59,835 bases of DNA from Novosphingobium sp. ST904 (GCF_001298105.1 NZ_LGJH01000129.1:1-59835), one strand, 5' to 3'. Shown: positions 9,068-18,592, counted from the first letter of the stretch. The notes: generated from the letters alone by a model not told the origin. Made by a program: numbers and translations.

Positions 9068-9595
9068 CTAACCGGTTCGACGCGTCGTTGACCCAGCGTC
9101 TAAGCGAGGAAAAATAATTGTCTAGGATAGCTCGGCTCGGGGCATTGTTGAGCGACTCCACCGCGGGAGCCTCTCCTTACTCTGCCGGTAAATCGCTCCA
9201 CGTCGCCGATCGGTCGTTCCGCAATCGGCCAGGCATCTCGTCCGCTGGCTAGCCGGCTGCAGCCCGGCGAACGGCTGCTTGATCCGGAACCTACTGTTCG
9301 GGGTGGCGCTCGTAAACGGCAGTTTTGTCCCAGGAGCCGGCGGTTGATTCCAGCGAAACCTACCCTTTGTGGTCGTTCGGCAGGCAGTTTTTCGTTGCCA
9401 GGTCCGGACGGACCGCTTTCCCACTCTGGACGCCCAACTCTGGCCGGTAGGCGACAGTCCGGATTTGAGTTCGAACGTCGGCACAGCCGCCATTCGTGCG
9501 CTTCACCTACTGGCAGGCCCGGTCGCTCAGCGACATGATTTGGATCTTCACAACAGGATGGTCGACGTGGCTAAGTTTCATCCTCGGGAACTGCT
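9068..9595. other. Gene-free stretch with repeat remnants
   Basis: About 530 bases after the metallo-beta-lactamase gene with no credible gene on either strand. It contains a copy of the dispersed intergenic repeat at about 9359-9425 (GTTGCCAGGTCCGGACGGAC and flanks). The rest shows nothing I can name. Confidence 0.5.
9359..9425 (+). repeat. Dispersed intergenic repeat copy
   Basis: The order of blocks is CCTACCCTTTGTGGTCGTTCGG, a TTTTTCGTTGCCAGGTCCGG block and a GCTTTCCC end. It matches the copies near 21887 and 31542 in order and spacing. No open reading frame is shared among the copies. Confidence 0.5.
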
Positions 9596-9958
9596 CTAAC
9601 GGAACAAAGCGCTGATGCCTAATGTGATTGCAACGCTCACGATTATACCTATCGACGCGTCGGTGAATGAGCGCAGGAACGACTGGTCGAGTTCCTGCCG
9701 AAACCAGCGAATCTGAACGACCCCATAAAACAAGAAGCCACTCAGAAGTGCAAAGACACCCGCGACCTGCACGTAGGGATGCGAGTGCCCCGCTGTGCTC
9801 ACTCCACCGCTGAACAGAAGCGCGAACGGCGATATCGCATAGCATTGAGCGTAAAATGGCCCCTTCAGGCTGTCGCGGTCGAGATCGATTGAACTGCGGT
9901 GAACCTTACGGGTCGCGAGCACCAATGCGAATGAACTGAATAGAACCAGACGCAGCAT
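9596..9958 (-). CDS. Small membrane protein of unknown function
   Basis: About 120 residues from the ATG at 9958 with four hydrophobic segments: LRLVLFSSFALVLA, FALLFSGGV, VAGVFALLSGFLFYGVV and IIVSVAITLGISALF. An in-frame GTG at 9997 would add 13 residues, but that codon lies in the GTTGCCTCAC sequence that also forms the end of the neighbouring IS element. The original N-terminus could thus have been altered by the insertion. I do not recognise the family. Hydrophobic periodicity and a charged linker (HRSSIDLDRD) support a real membrane protein. Confidence 0.5.
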   Translation of the reverse strand: MLRLVLFSSFALVLATRKVHRSSIDLDRDSLKGPFYAQCYAISPFALLFSGGVSTAGHSHPYVQVAGVFALLSGFLFYGVVQIRWFRQELDQSFLRSFTDASIGIIVSVAITLGISALFR

Positions 9959-10074
9959 GTAGCGCGACAAACTGGATGATGATTCGTGTTGCCTCACGAA
10001 GGAACGTTCCCGAACGGCGCGAGCGTTGCCTCACGTAATTGTTCCTTACAGGCCCTCGCGCATCATTGCCATTG

Positions 10075-10135
10075 CATGTGACGGATTGCCGTGCAGCTGA
10101 GCCGTAGGCGAGGCGGAACGGCAATCCGTCACATG
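10075..10135 (-). terminator. 17-bp stem hairpin at the end of the transposase gene
   Basis: CATGTGACGGATTGCCG at 10075-10091 is perfectly complementary to 10119-10135, with a 27-base loop. It overlaps the stop codon of the transposase and has no T run. It may be a terminator or a structural end of the element. Confidence 0.5.
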
Positions 10136-11662
10136 GCCGTAAGGGTGGTTTCCGCGTCGACTGGCGCGGCGTTGGCCAGTCCGGAAGAGTGGTTGAACAC
10201 CAGCGCGCGCGCGTGTTCGGTACGCCAGCCTTTCAGTCGGCGCTGGATAGTCCGCAGGAGGCCGTCTGGGTAGATGTCCGGCTGCTCGGCCTGCAATTTC
10301 TCCAGCAACTCCCGCCCGGTACGCCAAGGCTCGTCTTCGAACCAATCCCTCAACTGGTCGGTAACCTGAAGCAGTGGATCTGGCCGGCGCCGCTCTCGCT
10401 TGCGCGGCGTCTTATCAACCGCCGTGGGCCGCGCCTCACCATTCTGCCATAAAACTTTCAGGCTCGAGAGGAACGCCCCCAGCGGGTGGGGTGACGTTTC
10501 GGTTGGATCTGCCAAGACGACGGCGTCGCCAGGACCACCAGTTTCTGCTGCGCGGTGCGGATATCTCGCAGCAGTCGAACCGGATCCAGTCTGGCGGCGA
10601 GGTCCCGTAGCCGTTCGCGTGTCTGCTCGCTGGTCCGCGGGTCATCCATCAAACGCTGGAACGGGGTCGCGGGAGCGTGATAGCGCTTGTGGACTTTGGC
10701 GCCGTCGCGGCGCTTCTCCGCCAACTTGAATGAAGGCTGGAAGAAGTTCACGAACAGGCGGGCCGCTGCATACAACTCGGCCAGCAACCCAGCTGCTTCC
10801 AGCCCCTCGAACCGGCGATAGCGACCAGACGACGCACAACCGAACCGTTCTTCTGCTCGACCCAGGCCTGATCGTTCTTTCGGTAGGGGCGGCAGCGGGT
10901 AAAGGCAATTTCCGTCGCCGCGCAGTAGTCGCGCACGGTCTCATTGATAAACACGCTGTCATTATCGGAATCGAACCCCAACAACGGGAACGGCATCAGC
11001 TTGCGCACTTCCTTAAGTACCTCCACCAATAGCGTTTGCTCACGAACCAGTAGCGGAGCGCATTCGGTCCAGCCTGTCGCGATATCGGTCAACGTCAGCG
11101 TCCACGCCCAACTCCCTTTCGCCACCGGGCCGCTATGCGAAACAAGGTCGGCCTCCATATGTCCCGGCGCCGGATCTCCCCAGTCGCTGAATGTTCGGAT
11201 CGGAACACTGCGCCTAAGTTCGGATCCTGCCACGCCGCGACGCCGGACCTTCTGACTGTTCCCTTTCGCAATGCGCAGAGCACGGTCGATCGTGGCCGGG
11301 CTCATCTGCAACAACCTTCCTTTGATCGCCGGCTCGAGATCAAGATGGCCATGGGCCTCCATCACCTCGATCAGAATCGGGATAAGCGGGCGCAGTCGCT
11401 TGCCGCACAGGCGGTCGCTGGCTTCCCACAACACGAGCAACGCTCCGCGCACCGCCTCGTTGTAAATCCTGCGCTCCGGTCGCGTCGTTTCCCTGATCAA
11501 CGGCTCCGCCCGCAATAGTCGCATTGCATGCTTACGGTGGAAACCTGTGATCGCGACGAATTCGTCGAGAACCTTGCCCTTGGTCGCGCGATCAGCCGAG
11601 CGATACCGCTCGCCGACTGCTTCAATCAATTCCCTTCGCGTCGCCATGCTCACCTTCCGCAT
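10129..11662 (-). pseudogene. Integrase-core transposase, two frameshifts
   Basis: Three frames together give one transposase of about 510 residues. The N-terminal part has a helical DNA-binding region (ATRRELIEAVGERYRSADR, HRKHAMRLL) and an integrase core with Asp in GHMEADLVSHSG, Asp in LLGFDSDNDSVFI and Glu in WVEQKNGSVVRR. The frame shifts near 10810, where LVxYRRFEGLEAA is expected. It continues with LYAAARLFVNFFQPSFKLAEK, shifts again near 10510 and ends with a WFEDEPWRTGRELLEKLQ region. Both shifts are one-base changes. The protein as written is not functional. Confidence 0.8.
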
Positions 11663-11727
11663 CGTTCCCTCCCGGCCAATGCCGGGAGCAGTTTAGATGA
11701 GGCAACGGCAGGTTTGCCGGGAGCGCT

Positions 11728-11895
11728 TCAGGCGAGGCAATGCGACAGTCGGACGCCAAGCTGCCCTTCCAACTTGCCGACGGCATTGCTTAGTGCGGTG
11801 GTGGAAAGCCCCAGTTCCAGCGCTGCCGCGCGGAACGATGCCCGCCGTGCTATAGCGAGCACAGCGTCAAATTCGATCAAACCGTGTTTCGACAT
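11728..11895 (-). pseudogene. Truncated LysR-type regulator (HTH only)
   Basis: The first 55 residues carry a typical LysR helix-turn-helix: [20 protein letters not shown], then [20 protein letters not shown]. The normal next residues (F.RTTR..) and the whole effector domain are missing, and a stop follows after SHCLA. The decayed IS begins about 20 bases further on, so the insertion probably cut this gene. It is divergent from the NTF2-like and SDR genes starting at 11992, which were likely its targets. This gene is too short for the usual ORF length cut-offs. Confidence 0.7.
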
Positions 11896-11991
11896 TGTCC
11901 CGCCTTTCGCAACGCCACATGCCGGTTTAGCCCGATTATCACAATCATTGTGCGGCGCTAAATTCTCCTCGTCATCGCAAGGAGCGTAGCA

Positions 11992-12321
11992 ATGCCGATC
12001 GAACTACCCAAACCCATCGCCGACTATGTCGCGGCCAACGCACGGCTCGATGCAGACGCCATGCTCAAGCCGTTTGCTGCTGACGCGGCTTTCCTGGATA
12101 ATGGGAAGCGCTTTGAAGGCCACGACCAGATCCGGACCCTGTTCGAGGAAGAGGTCATCGCCGTGAAAGCCATCTTCACGCCGGATGCTATCCGCCGCGA
12201 AGACGGTCTGGTCGTCGTCGAAGGCCCCGCCCATGGCGACTTTCCCGGTAGTCCCATCCGCTTCACCTACTGCTTCGCGATCGAAGCCGATGCGATCAAG
12301 GCAGTGGAGGTCACGGCATGA
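11992..12321 (+). CDS. SnoaL/NTF2-like protein
   Basis: 109 residues in the cone-shaped NTF2-like fold. [25 protein letters not shown] is the helix pair, followed by [12 protein letters not shown] and a beta-rich half ending with [14 protein letters not shown]. Such small proteins act as isomerases, hydratases or ligand binders, and no catalytic set can be assigned here. The AAGGAG ribosome binding site is well placed. The stop overlaps the start of the following SDR gene (ATG at 12318), showing coupling. The truncated LysR gene lies divergently upstream. Confidence 0.75.
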   Translation: MPIELPKPIADYVAANARLDADAMLKPFAADAAFLDNGKRFEGHDQIRTLFEEEVIAVKAIFTPDAIRREDGLVVVEGPAHGDFPGSPIRFTYCFAIEADAIKAVEVTA

Positions 12322-13105
12322 CGATCAAGGCTGATCGGACCGAGTTCGCAGGAAAGCGCGTACTCGTCAGCGGCGCACCAAAGGTGCGGGCAGCGCCACG
12401 GTAGACCGGTTTCTGGCCGGAGGCGCGCGCGTTATCACCGCCGCGCGCGGAACGCCGGAGCCCATCGACGGAGTGGAGTTCGTCCAGGCCGACCTCGCGA
12501 CCCCGGAAGGCAGCAAGGCGCTGGCGGATGCTGCTCTCGAACGCCTGGGCGGCATTGACATTCTCGCGCATGTCATCGGCGGTTCGTCCGCGCCGGGCGG
12601 CGGCTTCGTTGCCTTGACCGATGAACACTGGCTTGCGGAATTGAGCCTCAACCTTCTGGCGACCGTCCGCCTCGATCGCCTGCTGGTGCCCAGGATGATC
12701 GAACAGGGTGCCGGCGCCGTGGTGCATGTCACGTCCATCCAGTCCGTGCTGCCATTGCCGGAATCGACGACAGCTTATGCCGCCGCCAAGGCCGCGCTCA
12801 GGACCTACAGCAAATCGCTCTCCAAGGAGCTTGGTCCCAAGGGTGTGCGGGTCAACGTCGTCTCCCCTGGCTGGATCATGACTGAGTCGACGGGCCGCTT
12901 CTTGGAGCGCCTGCAGGACACGAATGGCGGCACAATCGAGGATGCGAGGCAGTCAGTCCTTGAGGCTCTCGGCGGCATTCCAATCGGCCGCGGGGCGGAG
13001 CCTTCCGAAGTCGCCGACCTTATCGCCTATTTGGCTTCGGATCGCGCAGGGGCGATCCACGGCGCTGAATTTGTCATAGATGGCGGTACGGTCAGCACCG
13101 TGTGA
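12318..13105 (+). pseudogene. Short-chain dehydrogenase/reductase, frameshifted near its start
   Basis: The frame from 12318 reads KRVLVSGAPKVRAAPR and stops. Restoring one base near 12372 gives the expected LVSGGTKGAG cofactor motif joined to the long frame that follows. After that the SDR is complete: DLATPEG, HVIGGSSAP, Ser in HVTSIQS, YAAAKAALR (Tyr and Lys), PGWIMTES and a C-terminal AEFVIDGG. The full length would be about 262 residues. It overlaps the NTF2-like gene by 4 bases. If the shift is a sequence error this is a functional oxidoreductase. Confidence 0.75.
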
Positions 13106-13473
13106 GCTTGGGTCGGCATCCTCAGAATGGCGGTCGTGGGGCGCCGATTTCTGCCGTCGCGAGGATGCGAGCCGGAGGAGTGAGGCTGTGGCCTCTTGGA
13201 TGGAATGGGCGCCTCACGCTAAGGGAGAACGTGAGCGTGCCCTTTCCCCGCCTATTCGGCGGCAGGCGACCCAAATTGGCCGTTCAAGGGGCGATTTTTG
13301 ATACACAGAGCAGACGGTGAGGTTTTCCGTTCCAACCGCGCGTCAAGCCAATCTCGGAATGCCAGCTTCCATTTCGCAATTGGTCCCAAGCTGCCCTCAA
13401 GCCTGACGATTAAAGCATCGGCAATTATCGATGGCTTGTTGACTGGTTTGATTGCATCGGATAATTACGATGC
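13106..13473. other. Gene-free stretch before the arsenic operon
   Basis: About 370 bases with no credible gene. A weak copy of the dispersed repeat is seen at about 13267-13330 (CGACCCAAATTGGCCGTTCA, then GCGATTTTT and GAGGTTTTCCGT). The last 60 bases before 13474 probably hold the ars promoter. Confidence 0.4.
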
Positions 13474-13802
13474 ATGGACACCAGCGATGCACTCTTGATA
13501 CTCTCCGCTCTTGGCCATCATACGCGGCTCGATGCGTTCCGCCTGTTGATCCGACATGAGCTGATGGCCTGTCGACCGGCGAATTAGTAGATGCATCGGG
13601 ACTGACCCAGAGCACGTTTTCGACGCATCTGGCCGTGATGGTGAAGGCCGGCCTGGTGGTTTCCGAGAAGCGTGGCCGCCAACAAATCCAGCGCGCCAAC
13701 CTCGACGCGCTGCGCGGACTGATGATCTATCTGGCCAAGGATTGCTGCCAGGGGCGCGCCGCACTGTGCGAGCCGCTGCTGGCCGAACTGACCTGCTGCT
13801 GA
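13474..13802 (+). pseudogene. arsR: ArsR-family arsenic repressor, frameshifted
   Basis: It starts MDTSDALLILSALGHHTRLDAFRLL and meets a stop after 38 residues. One frame over it continues DGLSTGELVDASG, then QSTFSTHLAVMVKAGLVVSEKRGRQ, the winged helix-turn-helix, and ends with CCQGRAALCEPL and a final CC. Those cysteines resemble As(III)-binding cysteine pairs of C-terminal type ArsR proteins. One base is missing near 13545. Corrected length is about 109 residues, normal for the family. It is the first gene of the arsenic operon, so loss would make the operon constitutive; a sequence error is an equal possibility. Confidence 0.75.
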
Positions 13803-13812
13803 AGAGGCAACA

Positions 13813-14226
13813 ATGACCGATATCGTGATCTACCATAACCCGCTTTGCGGGACCTCTCGTAATGCCCTGGCCATGATCCGCAATGTGGGCATCGAGCCTC
13901 ATGTCGTCGAGTACCTGAAGACGCCGCCAAGCCGCGCGCTGCTGATGGAACTCATCGCGCGGGCCGGCATCACCCCGCGCGCTCTGCTGCGCGAGAAGGG
14001 TACGCCTTATGCCGAACTGGGCCTCGGCGACGAGACCTTGACGGACGAGGCCCTGGTCGACGCAATGATAGAGCATCCCATCCTCATCAACAGGCCGCTT
14101 GTGGTGTCGCCGCTGGGCGTGAAGCTCTGCCGCCCTTCCGAAGAAGCGCTGGACCTCCTGCCCACCGAGCAGTGCGGCACTTTCGTCAAGGAAGACGGCG
14201 AAGTCGTCAAAGCGACCCGGCGATGA
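13813..14226 (+). CDS. arsC: Arsenate reductase, glutaredoxin-dependent (ArsC)
   Basis: 137 residues of the ArsC/Spx thioredoxin-like family. The catalytic motif is IYHNPLCGTSRN, with His8 and Cys12. LINRPLVVSP follows around residue 90, and its Arg helps bind the oxyanion. The enzyme reduces arsenate to arsenite with glutathione and glutaredoxin in the cytoplasm, preparing it for export by the Acr3 protein encoded downstream. It starts 11 bases after arsR, and its stop overlaps the next start (ATGA). Confidence 0.93.
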   Translation: MTDIVIYHNPLCGTSRNALAMIRNVGIEPHVVEYLKTPPSRALLMELIARAGITPRALLREKGTPYAELGLGDETLTDEALVDAMIEHPILINRPLVVSPLGVKLCRPSEEALDLLPTEQCGTFVKEDGEVVKATRR

Positions 14227-14759
14227 CCCTTTCAGTTCGCCGCGCGACAGTCGACGACGCACAGGTCATCGCGGCCATCTATGCGCATCATGTCCTTCAC
14301 GGCACGGCGACCTACGAAGTCGTGCCACCGACCGAGGACGAGACCATAGAGAAGATCTTGACGGTGACCGGCCGCGGCTGGCCGTTCCTTGCCGCCTGCG
14401 ACGGTGATCAAGTGGTCGGCTATGCCTACGCCACGCAGTTCCGGGATCGCCCCGCCTACGCCTATGCCTGCGAGAACAGCATCTACGTGGCGCACGACCG
14501 GCGCGGCAGCGGCATTGGCAAGCTTTTGCTCAAGACATTGCTGAAGGCCGCTGACGCCTATGGCTTCCGCCAGATGGTCGCCGTTATCGGCGGCGGCGAA
14601 CCGGCCTCGGTCGCGCTGCATGGCTCCTGCGGCTTTGAGCATGTCGGCCGCCTGACCGGCATGGGCTGGAAGGCTGGCCGCTGGCTCGACACGGTTTACA
14701 TGCAGATCGCCTTGGGCGGTGGCACCGCGACCGCGCCTGTCCCTTCCGGGAAGGACTGA
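14223..14759 (+). CDS. arsN1: GNAT acetyltransferase of the ArsN1 / phosphinothricin type
   Basis: 178 residues in a GNAT fold. VRRATVDDAQVIAAIYAHHV starts it, with TYEVVPPTEDE, the acetyl-CoA loop RRGSGIGKLL and the late motif GFEHVGRLTGMGWKAGRWLD, which is typical of PAT/Bar-like enzymes. In ars operons this protein acetylates arsinothricin, an organoarsenical antibiotic; other members detoxify phosphinothricin or methionine sulfoximine. The start at 14223 overlaps the arsC stop, so they are translationally coupled. The role in arsinothricin resistance is inferred from context. Confidence 0.85.
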   Translation: MTLSVRRATVDDAQVIAAIYAHHVLHGTATYEVVPPTEDETIEKILTVTGRGWPFLAACDGDQVVGYAYATQFRDRPAYAYACENSIYVAHDRRGSGIGKLLLKTLLKAADAYGFRQMVAVIGGGEPASVALHGSCGFEHVGRLTGMGWKAGRWLDTVYMQIALGGGTATAPVPSGKD

Positions 14760-14764
14760 CGACC

Positions 14765-15793
14765 ATGTCGCTGTTCGAACGCTATCTCTCGCTGTGGGTG
14801 GCCTTGTGCATCGTAGTCGGGATCGGTCTCGGCCATTTGATCCCCGGCGCCTTCGAGGCGATCACATCGCTGGAGATCGCCAACGTCAACCTCGTGGTGG
14901 CGGGCCTGATCTGGCTCATGATCATCCCGATGCTGTTGCGGGTCGATTTCCGCGCGCTCCATAGCCTTCGGCAGCACTGGCGCGGCATCGGCGTCACCCT
15001 CGTGGTGAACTGGGCGATCAAACCGTTCTCGATGGCGCTGCTCGGCACGTTCTTCCTCGGCTATCTGTTCGCGCCGATGCTACCTCAAGGCGCATCGTCG
15101 TCCTACATTGCCGGGCTGATCCTGCTGGCTGCAGCGCCCTGCACAGCGATGGTTTTCGTCTGGTCCAACCTCGTCGACGGTGAGCCGAACTACACCTTGA
15201 GCCAGGTGGCGCTGAACGACCTGATCATGGTCGTTGCCTTCGCGCCGCTAGTGGGGCTGCTGCTGGGCGTGGCATCGATTACCGTGCCGTGGAACACGTT
15301 GGCGCTGTCGGTGGGGCTTTACATCGTCGTCCCGGTGGTCATCTCGCAACTGCTCCGCCGAGCCCTCCTTCGCGGCGGCGAGCAGCGGCTTCAGCGTTTC
15401 CTGTCAGCCATTGGCCCGATCAGCCTTGCCAGCTTGCTCCTGACTCTGGTGCTGCTGTTCGGCTTTCAGGGCGAGCAGATCATCCGGCAACCGCTGGTGA
15501 TCGCGCTGATTGCCGTGCCGATCCTGTTTCAGGTCTATCTCAATGCCGGCATCGCCTATTGGCTCAGCCGCCGTTTCGGTGTGGCGTGGTGCGTCGCTGG
15601 CCCATCTGCACTGATTGGGGCCTCCAACTTCTTCGAACTGGCTGTGGCCACCGCCATCAGCCTCTTTGGCCTCAGTTCCGGCGCTGCACTGGCAACGGTC
15701 GTGGGCGTGCTAGTCGAGGTGCCGGTGATGCTGTCGATCGTCGCCTTGGTGAAGCGGACCCGCCCCTGGTACGAGAAAGGTATTTCCGCATGA
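14765..15793 (+). CDS. acr3: Arsenite efflux transporter, ACR3 family
   Basis: 342 residues with about ten membrane spans. The Acr3 hallmark [14 protein letters not shown] contains the conserved cysteine, and [20 protein letters not shown] is the second signature with the conserved Glu. It exports As(III) made by ArsC across the inner membrane using the proton gradient. It starts five bases after arsN1, and its stop overlaps the arsH start by four bases. Length and motifs are normal. Confidence 0.93.
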   Translation: MSLFERYLSLWVALCIVVGIGLGHLIPGAFEAITSLEIANVNLVVAGLIWLMIIPMLLRVDFRALHSLRQHWRGIGVTLVVNWAIKPFSMALLGTFFLGYLFAPMLPQGASSSYIAGLILLAAAPCTAMVFVWSNLVDGEPNYTLSQVALNDLIMVVAFAPLVGLLLGVASITVPWNTLALSVGLYIVVPVVISQLLRRALLRGGEQRLQRFLSAIGPISLASLLLTLVLLFGFQGEQIIRQPLVIALIAVPILFQVYLNAGIAYWLSRRFGVAWCVAGPSALIGASNFFELAVATAISLFGLSSGAALATVVGVLVEVPVMLSIVALVKRTRPWYEKGISA

Positions 15794-16536
15794 GACTGCG
15801 CGAACTCGCCGCCCCCGATCATCTTCCTGCTTTGGACAAGGCTTTCGCACTGGCTCGTCCCGCCGCTGGCCTTGGCCCGGACCAACCGCCTCCGCGCATT
15901 CTGCTGCTCTACGGCTCGCTGCGGGAGCGCTCGTTTTCACGCCTCGCCGTGGAAGAGGCGGCGCGCCTGCTGCAATTCTTCGGCGCCGAGACGCGGATTT
16001 TCGATCCCAGCGATCTGCCGCTACCCGATCAGATAGCGGGAGACGATCACCCGGCAGTGCATGAGCTGCGCGAGCACGCGCTGTGGTCGGAAGGCATGGT
16101 CTGGTGCAGCCCCGAACGGCACGGCCAGATCAGCGGCATCATGAAGATGCAAATCGATCACCTCCCGCTCCAGATGCGCGGGATGCGGCCGACGCAGGGG
16201 CGAACGCTTGCAGTCATGCAGGTGTCCGGCGGCTCGCAATCGTTCAACGCCCTCAATTCGCTGCGCCTGCTAGGCCGGTGGATGCGGATGTTCACGATAC
16301 CCAACCAGTCCTCGGTGGCGATGGCCTACAAGGAGTTCGACGAAGATGGCCGGATGCGGGCGTCGAGCTATTACGAGCGCATCGTCGATGTGATGGAGGA
16401 GCTGGTGCGCTTCACGGTGTTGATGCGACCGCATGCGGCGCAGCTAGTGGACCGCTACTCTGAACGGAAGGAGGCGGGTGCGCCTATCGACGCCACTGCG
16501 GACCTTTCTGCTAAAACCATAGCAGGCCAGTCCTGA
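15790..16536 (+). CDS. arsH: ArsH NADPH-dependent FMN reductase
   Basis: 248 residues of the flavodoxin-like ArsH family. The FMN phosphate loop is [11 protein letters not shown], followed by [20 protein letters not shown] and a [15 protein letters not shown] stretch; all are ArsH signatures. ArsH oxidises trivalent methylated or aromatic arsenicals to the less toxic pentavalent forms with NADPH and oxygen. It is the last gene of the operon and is coupled to acr3 (ATGA overlap). A much longer upstream extension of the frame is only the shadow of acr3. Confidence 0.93.
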   Translation: MRLRELAAPDHLPALDKAFALARPAAGLGPDQPPPRILLLYGSLRERSFSRLAVEEAARLLQFFGAETRIFDPSDLPLPDQIAGDDHPAVHELREHALWSEGMVWCSPERHGQISGIMKMQIDHLPLQMRGMRPTQGRTLAVMQVSGGSQSFNALNSLRLLGRWMRMFTIPNQSSVAMAYKEFDEDGRMRASSYYERIVDVMEELVRFTVLMRPHAAQLVDRYSERKEAGAPIDATADLSAKTIAGQS

Positions 16537-16545
16537 TTCCGCGGT

Positions 16546-16605
16546 CGACCCTTCCCGGTCATTCAGCGCCAGACTTGCAATCTCCACCTGCGGAACGTCA
16601 GCTAT
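16546..16605 (+). repeat. Dispersed intergenic repeat copy
   Basis: Begins CGACCCTTCCCGGTCATTCAG, then has CTCCACCTGCGGAACGTCAG. It follows the arsH stop by ten bases. Order and spacing agree with the copies near 21887, 28603 and 31542. Confidence 0.55.
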
Positions 16606-16822
16606 TGCGAGGCGGCCGGCCGAAGTAGTCTATTGCCTGGCGCCAAAGATATCCCATCCCAACTGGAACCTGTTGATCAAGCTTCTTTGACAAAACCTTG
16701 CTCGGAATGTGCGCCAATTGAGAGAAAATGGTGGAAGAGCGGCTTGCCTCCCACCATTTAACTTCTCGCGTTTCGATTAATCTGCTGTCAGTCAATGCGA
16801 AGACCTGAACCTTCCTTCAGGA

Positions 16823-17269
16823 TCAGGGCTTTGCGGCGACGGGAAGGCGAAACGGCGCGCCGAGCCGATTGAAGGCATTCATAGCGGCAATCACTAATGT
16901 AAGATCGACGAGATCCTTCGCCTCAAACACCTCCGCGACTGCTGCATAAGCCTCATCCGATGCATGGGTTTCACTGAGGTTGGTCACTTCCTCGGCCCAC
17001 GCCAGTGCGGCTCGATACTGGTCGCTGAAGAGATGAGGAACCTCGTCCCACACCGGCACCAGCACCACTTTGTCGATCGGCATGGTCTTGAGCAGATCGC
17101 GGGTATGCAGATCGATGCAGTGGGCGCAGCCGTTGATCTGGGATACGCGCAGGAAGACGAGGTGGATGAGCTCCTCCGGCAGGCTGGTGCCTTTGGTGAT
17201 GTAGTGGTGGACGCCCATCAAGGCCTTTGCGCCGTCGGGAGCGATTTCAAACCAGTTCAGGCGGTTCAT
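16823..17269 (-). CDS. Carboxymuconolactone decarboxylase family protein (AhpD-like)
   Basis: 148 residues, all-helical. The CxxC motif in INGCAHCIDLHTRDL, followed by a His three residues later, is the AhpD active site arrangement. The WDEVPHLFSDQYRAALAWAEEVT region is typical of the alkylhydroperoxidase-like CMD family. It probably reduces peroxides or serves as a thiol redox partner. It ends a minus-strand group with a cupin and an NmrA-type gene, with an AraC regulator divergent upstream, so a redox or electrophile stress response is likely. Confidence 0.85.
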   Translation of the reverse strand: MNRLNWFEIAPDGAKALMGVHHYITKGTSLPEELIHLVFLRVSQINGCAHCIDLHTRDLLKTMPIDKVVLVPVWDEVPHLFSDQYRAALAWAEEVTNLSETHASDEAYAAVAEVFEAKDLVDLTLVIAAMNAFNRLGAPFRLPVAAKP

Positions 17270-17315
17270 GACATATCCTTTCTATGTCTCGGTGTCGTGA
17301 TGGTGGGAGTGCGGG

Positions 17316-17780
17316 TCAGTTCTGCTTTGCTGGTGTCGTCAGGACGGCATCGTCAGTGTCGACGATGAAGACCGCGAGCAGCTTGGCCGGCTCGGTCTTG
17401 CTGGCGTTGGCGCTGATGTTGTGGAAGTCGCCGGGCAGTTCGGTGAAGTTCTCGCCGGTCTTGAAGGTGCGGATCTCCCCGCCATTCACCTGACTGACGA
17501 CGGCGCCCTGGATGACGGTGGCATAGATGAGCGCCGAGCGCGCGTGGACATGCGATCCGTTGGAGCCGCCCGGCTGATACTCGACGAGTACGCCCTTGAC
17601 GCTCTTGCCGGGGACGTCCGGGATCGCATGCTGGTAGACGAGCGTCGCCTTGACGCCCGATGGTGAGGGAGCCGTCTCCCGGGCCGCCGCGTGATCGTGG
17701 GCGTGCGCCTGCGCGTGGGCGACTGGGGTAAGTGCCGCGAAGGCGGCGGCGATGGCGAGCGTGGAAATCAGGGTTTTCAT
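17316..17780 (-). CDS. Secreted cupin-domain protein
   Basis: 154 residues with a clear signal peptide (MKTLISTLAIAAAFAALTP...HAQA), then a His-rich linker (HAHDHAA) and a single cupin barrel. The first cupin motif is GGSNGSHVHARSALIY and the second FTELPGDFHNISAN. The metal-ligand His residues in SHVH and FHN are present. Function is probably in the periplasm; the substrate is unknown. The AGGA ribosome binding site is near the start. It is 44 bases after the NmrA-type gene. Confidence 0.8.
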   Translation of the reverse strand: MKTLISTLAIAAAFAALTPVAHAQAHAHDHAAARETAPSPSGVKATLVYQHAIPDVPGKSVKGVLVEYQPGGSNGSHVHARSALIYATVIQGAVVSQVNGGEIRTFKTGENFTELPGDFHNISANASKTEPAKLLAVFIVDTDDAVLTTPAKQN

Positions 17781-17824
17781 GGGACTGTCCTTTCACGAGC
17801 GGATTGTGAAGAGTTCGGGCGGCA

Positions 17825-18592
17825 TCAGGCGGTGGGTATGGCCTGCGCGCTCATCCAGGTGGTGAGATCCTGCTTGCCCTGCCGATGGAGACCGAGCGGG
17901 ACGAGCGAGAGATCGTCGACGCGGCCTCCGAAATAGTCGGCATCGGGATCCCGTTCGACGCGGCGAGCATCGCCCCGCATCTTGAGATAGCGGCCGATGA
18001 TGAGATCGAAGGGCCTGCGTTCCGGCCCGGCGATCTCGACGATGCCGTTTACAGGTGCCTCCAGCGCGATCGAGGCGAGGTTCGCGGCGACATCGTCGGC
18101 AGCGATCGGCTGAAACTGCGCGCCGCTCACCCTTACGACACCATCGGCGGTGTATCCGTCGGCGATGGCGGCCAGGAATTCGAAGAACTGGGCCGAGCGC
18201 ACGATGGTGTAAGGCAGCCCGGAACCGGCGGCTATCCGCTCCTGGATGAGCTTGCCGTCGAAATAGCCGTTGCCGGGCATGCGGTCGGCACCGACAATGG
18301 ATAGAACCACATGGTGCTTCACGCCGGCAGCAGCGGCCGCGCGGATGAGGTTCCGGCCCGAGGCGTCGAAGAAAGCGCGCACCTCGGCGGGATCGAACGA
18401 CATGGCATTCGATACGTCCACGAGGATGTCGGCGCCGGCCAGCGCCTCGTCGAGCCCCAGGCCGGTGACGCTGTTGACCCCGGTGCCGGGTGAGGCCGCG
18501 ACGACCTCGTGCCCTGCCACCGCGAGCAGCCGGGCCAGCTTCGCACCGACAAGGCCGGTGCCACCGATGATCGTGATCTTCTTCCTGTCCAT
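17825..18592 (-). CDS. NAD(P)-binding NmrA/SDR-like protein
   Basis: 255 residues of the atypical SDR class. The N-terminal ITIIGGTGLVGAKLARLL is the cofactor motif, then VDVSNAMSF and VVLSIVGADRMPGNGYFDGK, where Tyr-Lys-like residues lie. It resembles NAD(P)H:quinone oxidoreductase-type and NmrA-like proteins that bind NADPH. The start at 18592 has a perfect AGGAGG site; an in-frame extension to 18811 is not needed. It heads the minus-strand group with the cupin and AhpD-like genes and faces the AraC gene at 18751. Confidence 0.8.
   Translation of the reverse strand: MDRKKITIIGGTGLVGAKLARLLAVAGHEVVAASPGTGVNSVTGLGLDEALAGADILVDVSNAMSFDPAEVRAFFDASGRNLIRAAAAAGVKHHVVLSIVGADRMPGNGYFDGKLIQERIAAGSGLPYTIVRSAQFFEFLAAIADGYTADGVVRVSGAQFQPIAADDVAANLASIALEAPVNGIVEIAGPERRPFDLIIGRYLKMRGDARRVERDPDADYFGGRVDDLSLVPLGLHRQGKQDLTTWMSAQAIPTA

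Larger units (their letters stand above)
10025..11706 (-). mobile_element. Decayed insertion sequence with integrase-type transposase
   Basis: A defective transposase gene is bounded by short inverted ends: GTTGCCTCA at 10025-10033 and TGAGGCAAC at 11698-11706. Further inside, GGAACAATTA and GGAGCAGTTT are similar. A second GTTGCCTCACG copy at 9989 lies 36 bases outside the left end. Inside the left end is a 17-bp perfect inverted repeat (10075-10091 with 10119-10135) that covers the transposase stop codon. The right end abuts a truncated LysR gene. I do not assign the IS family with certainty. Confidence 0.6.
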
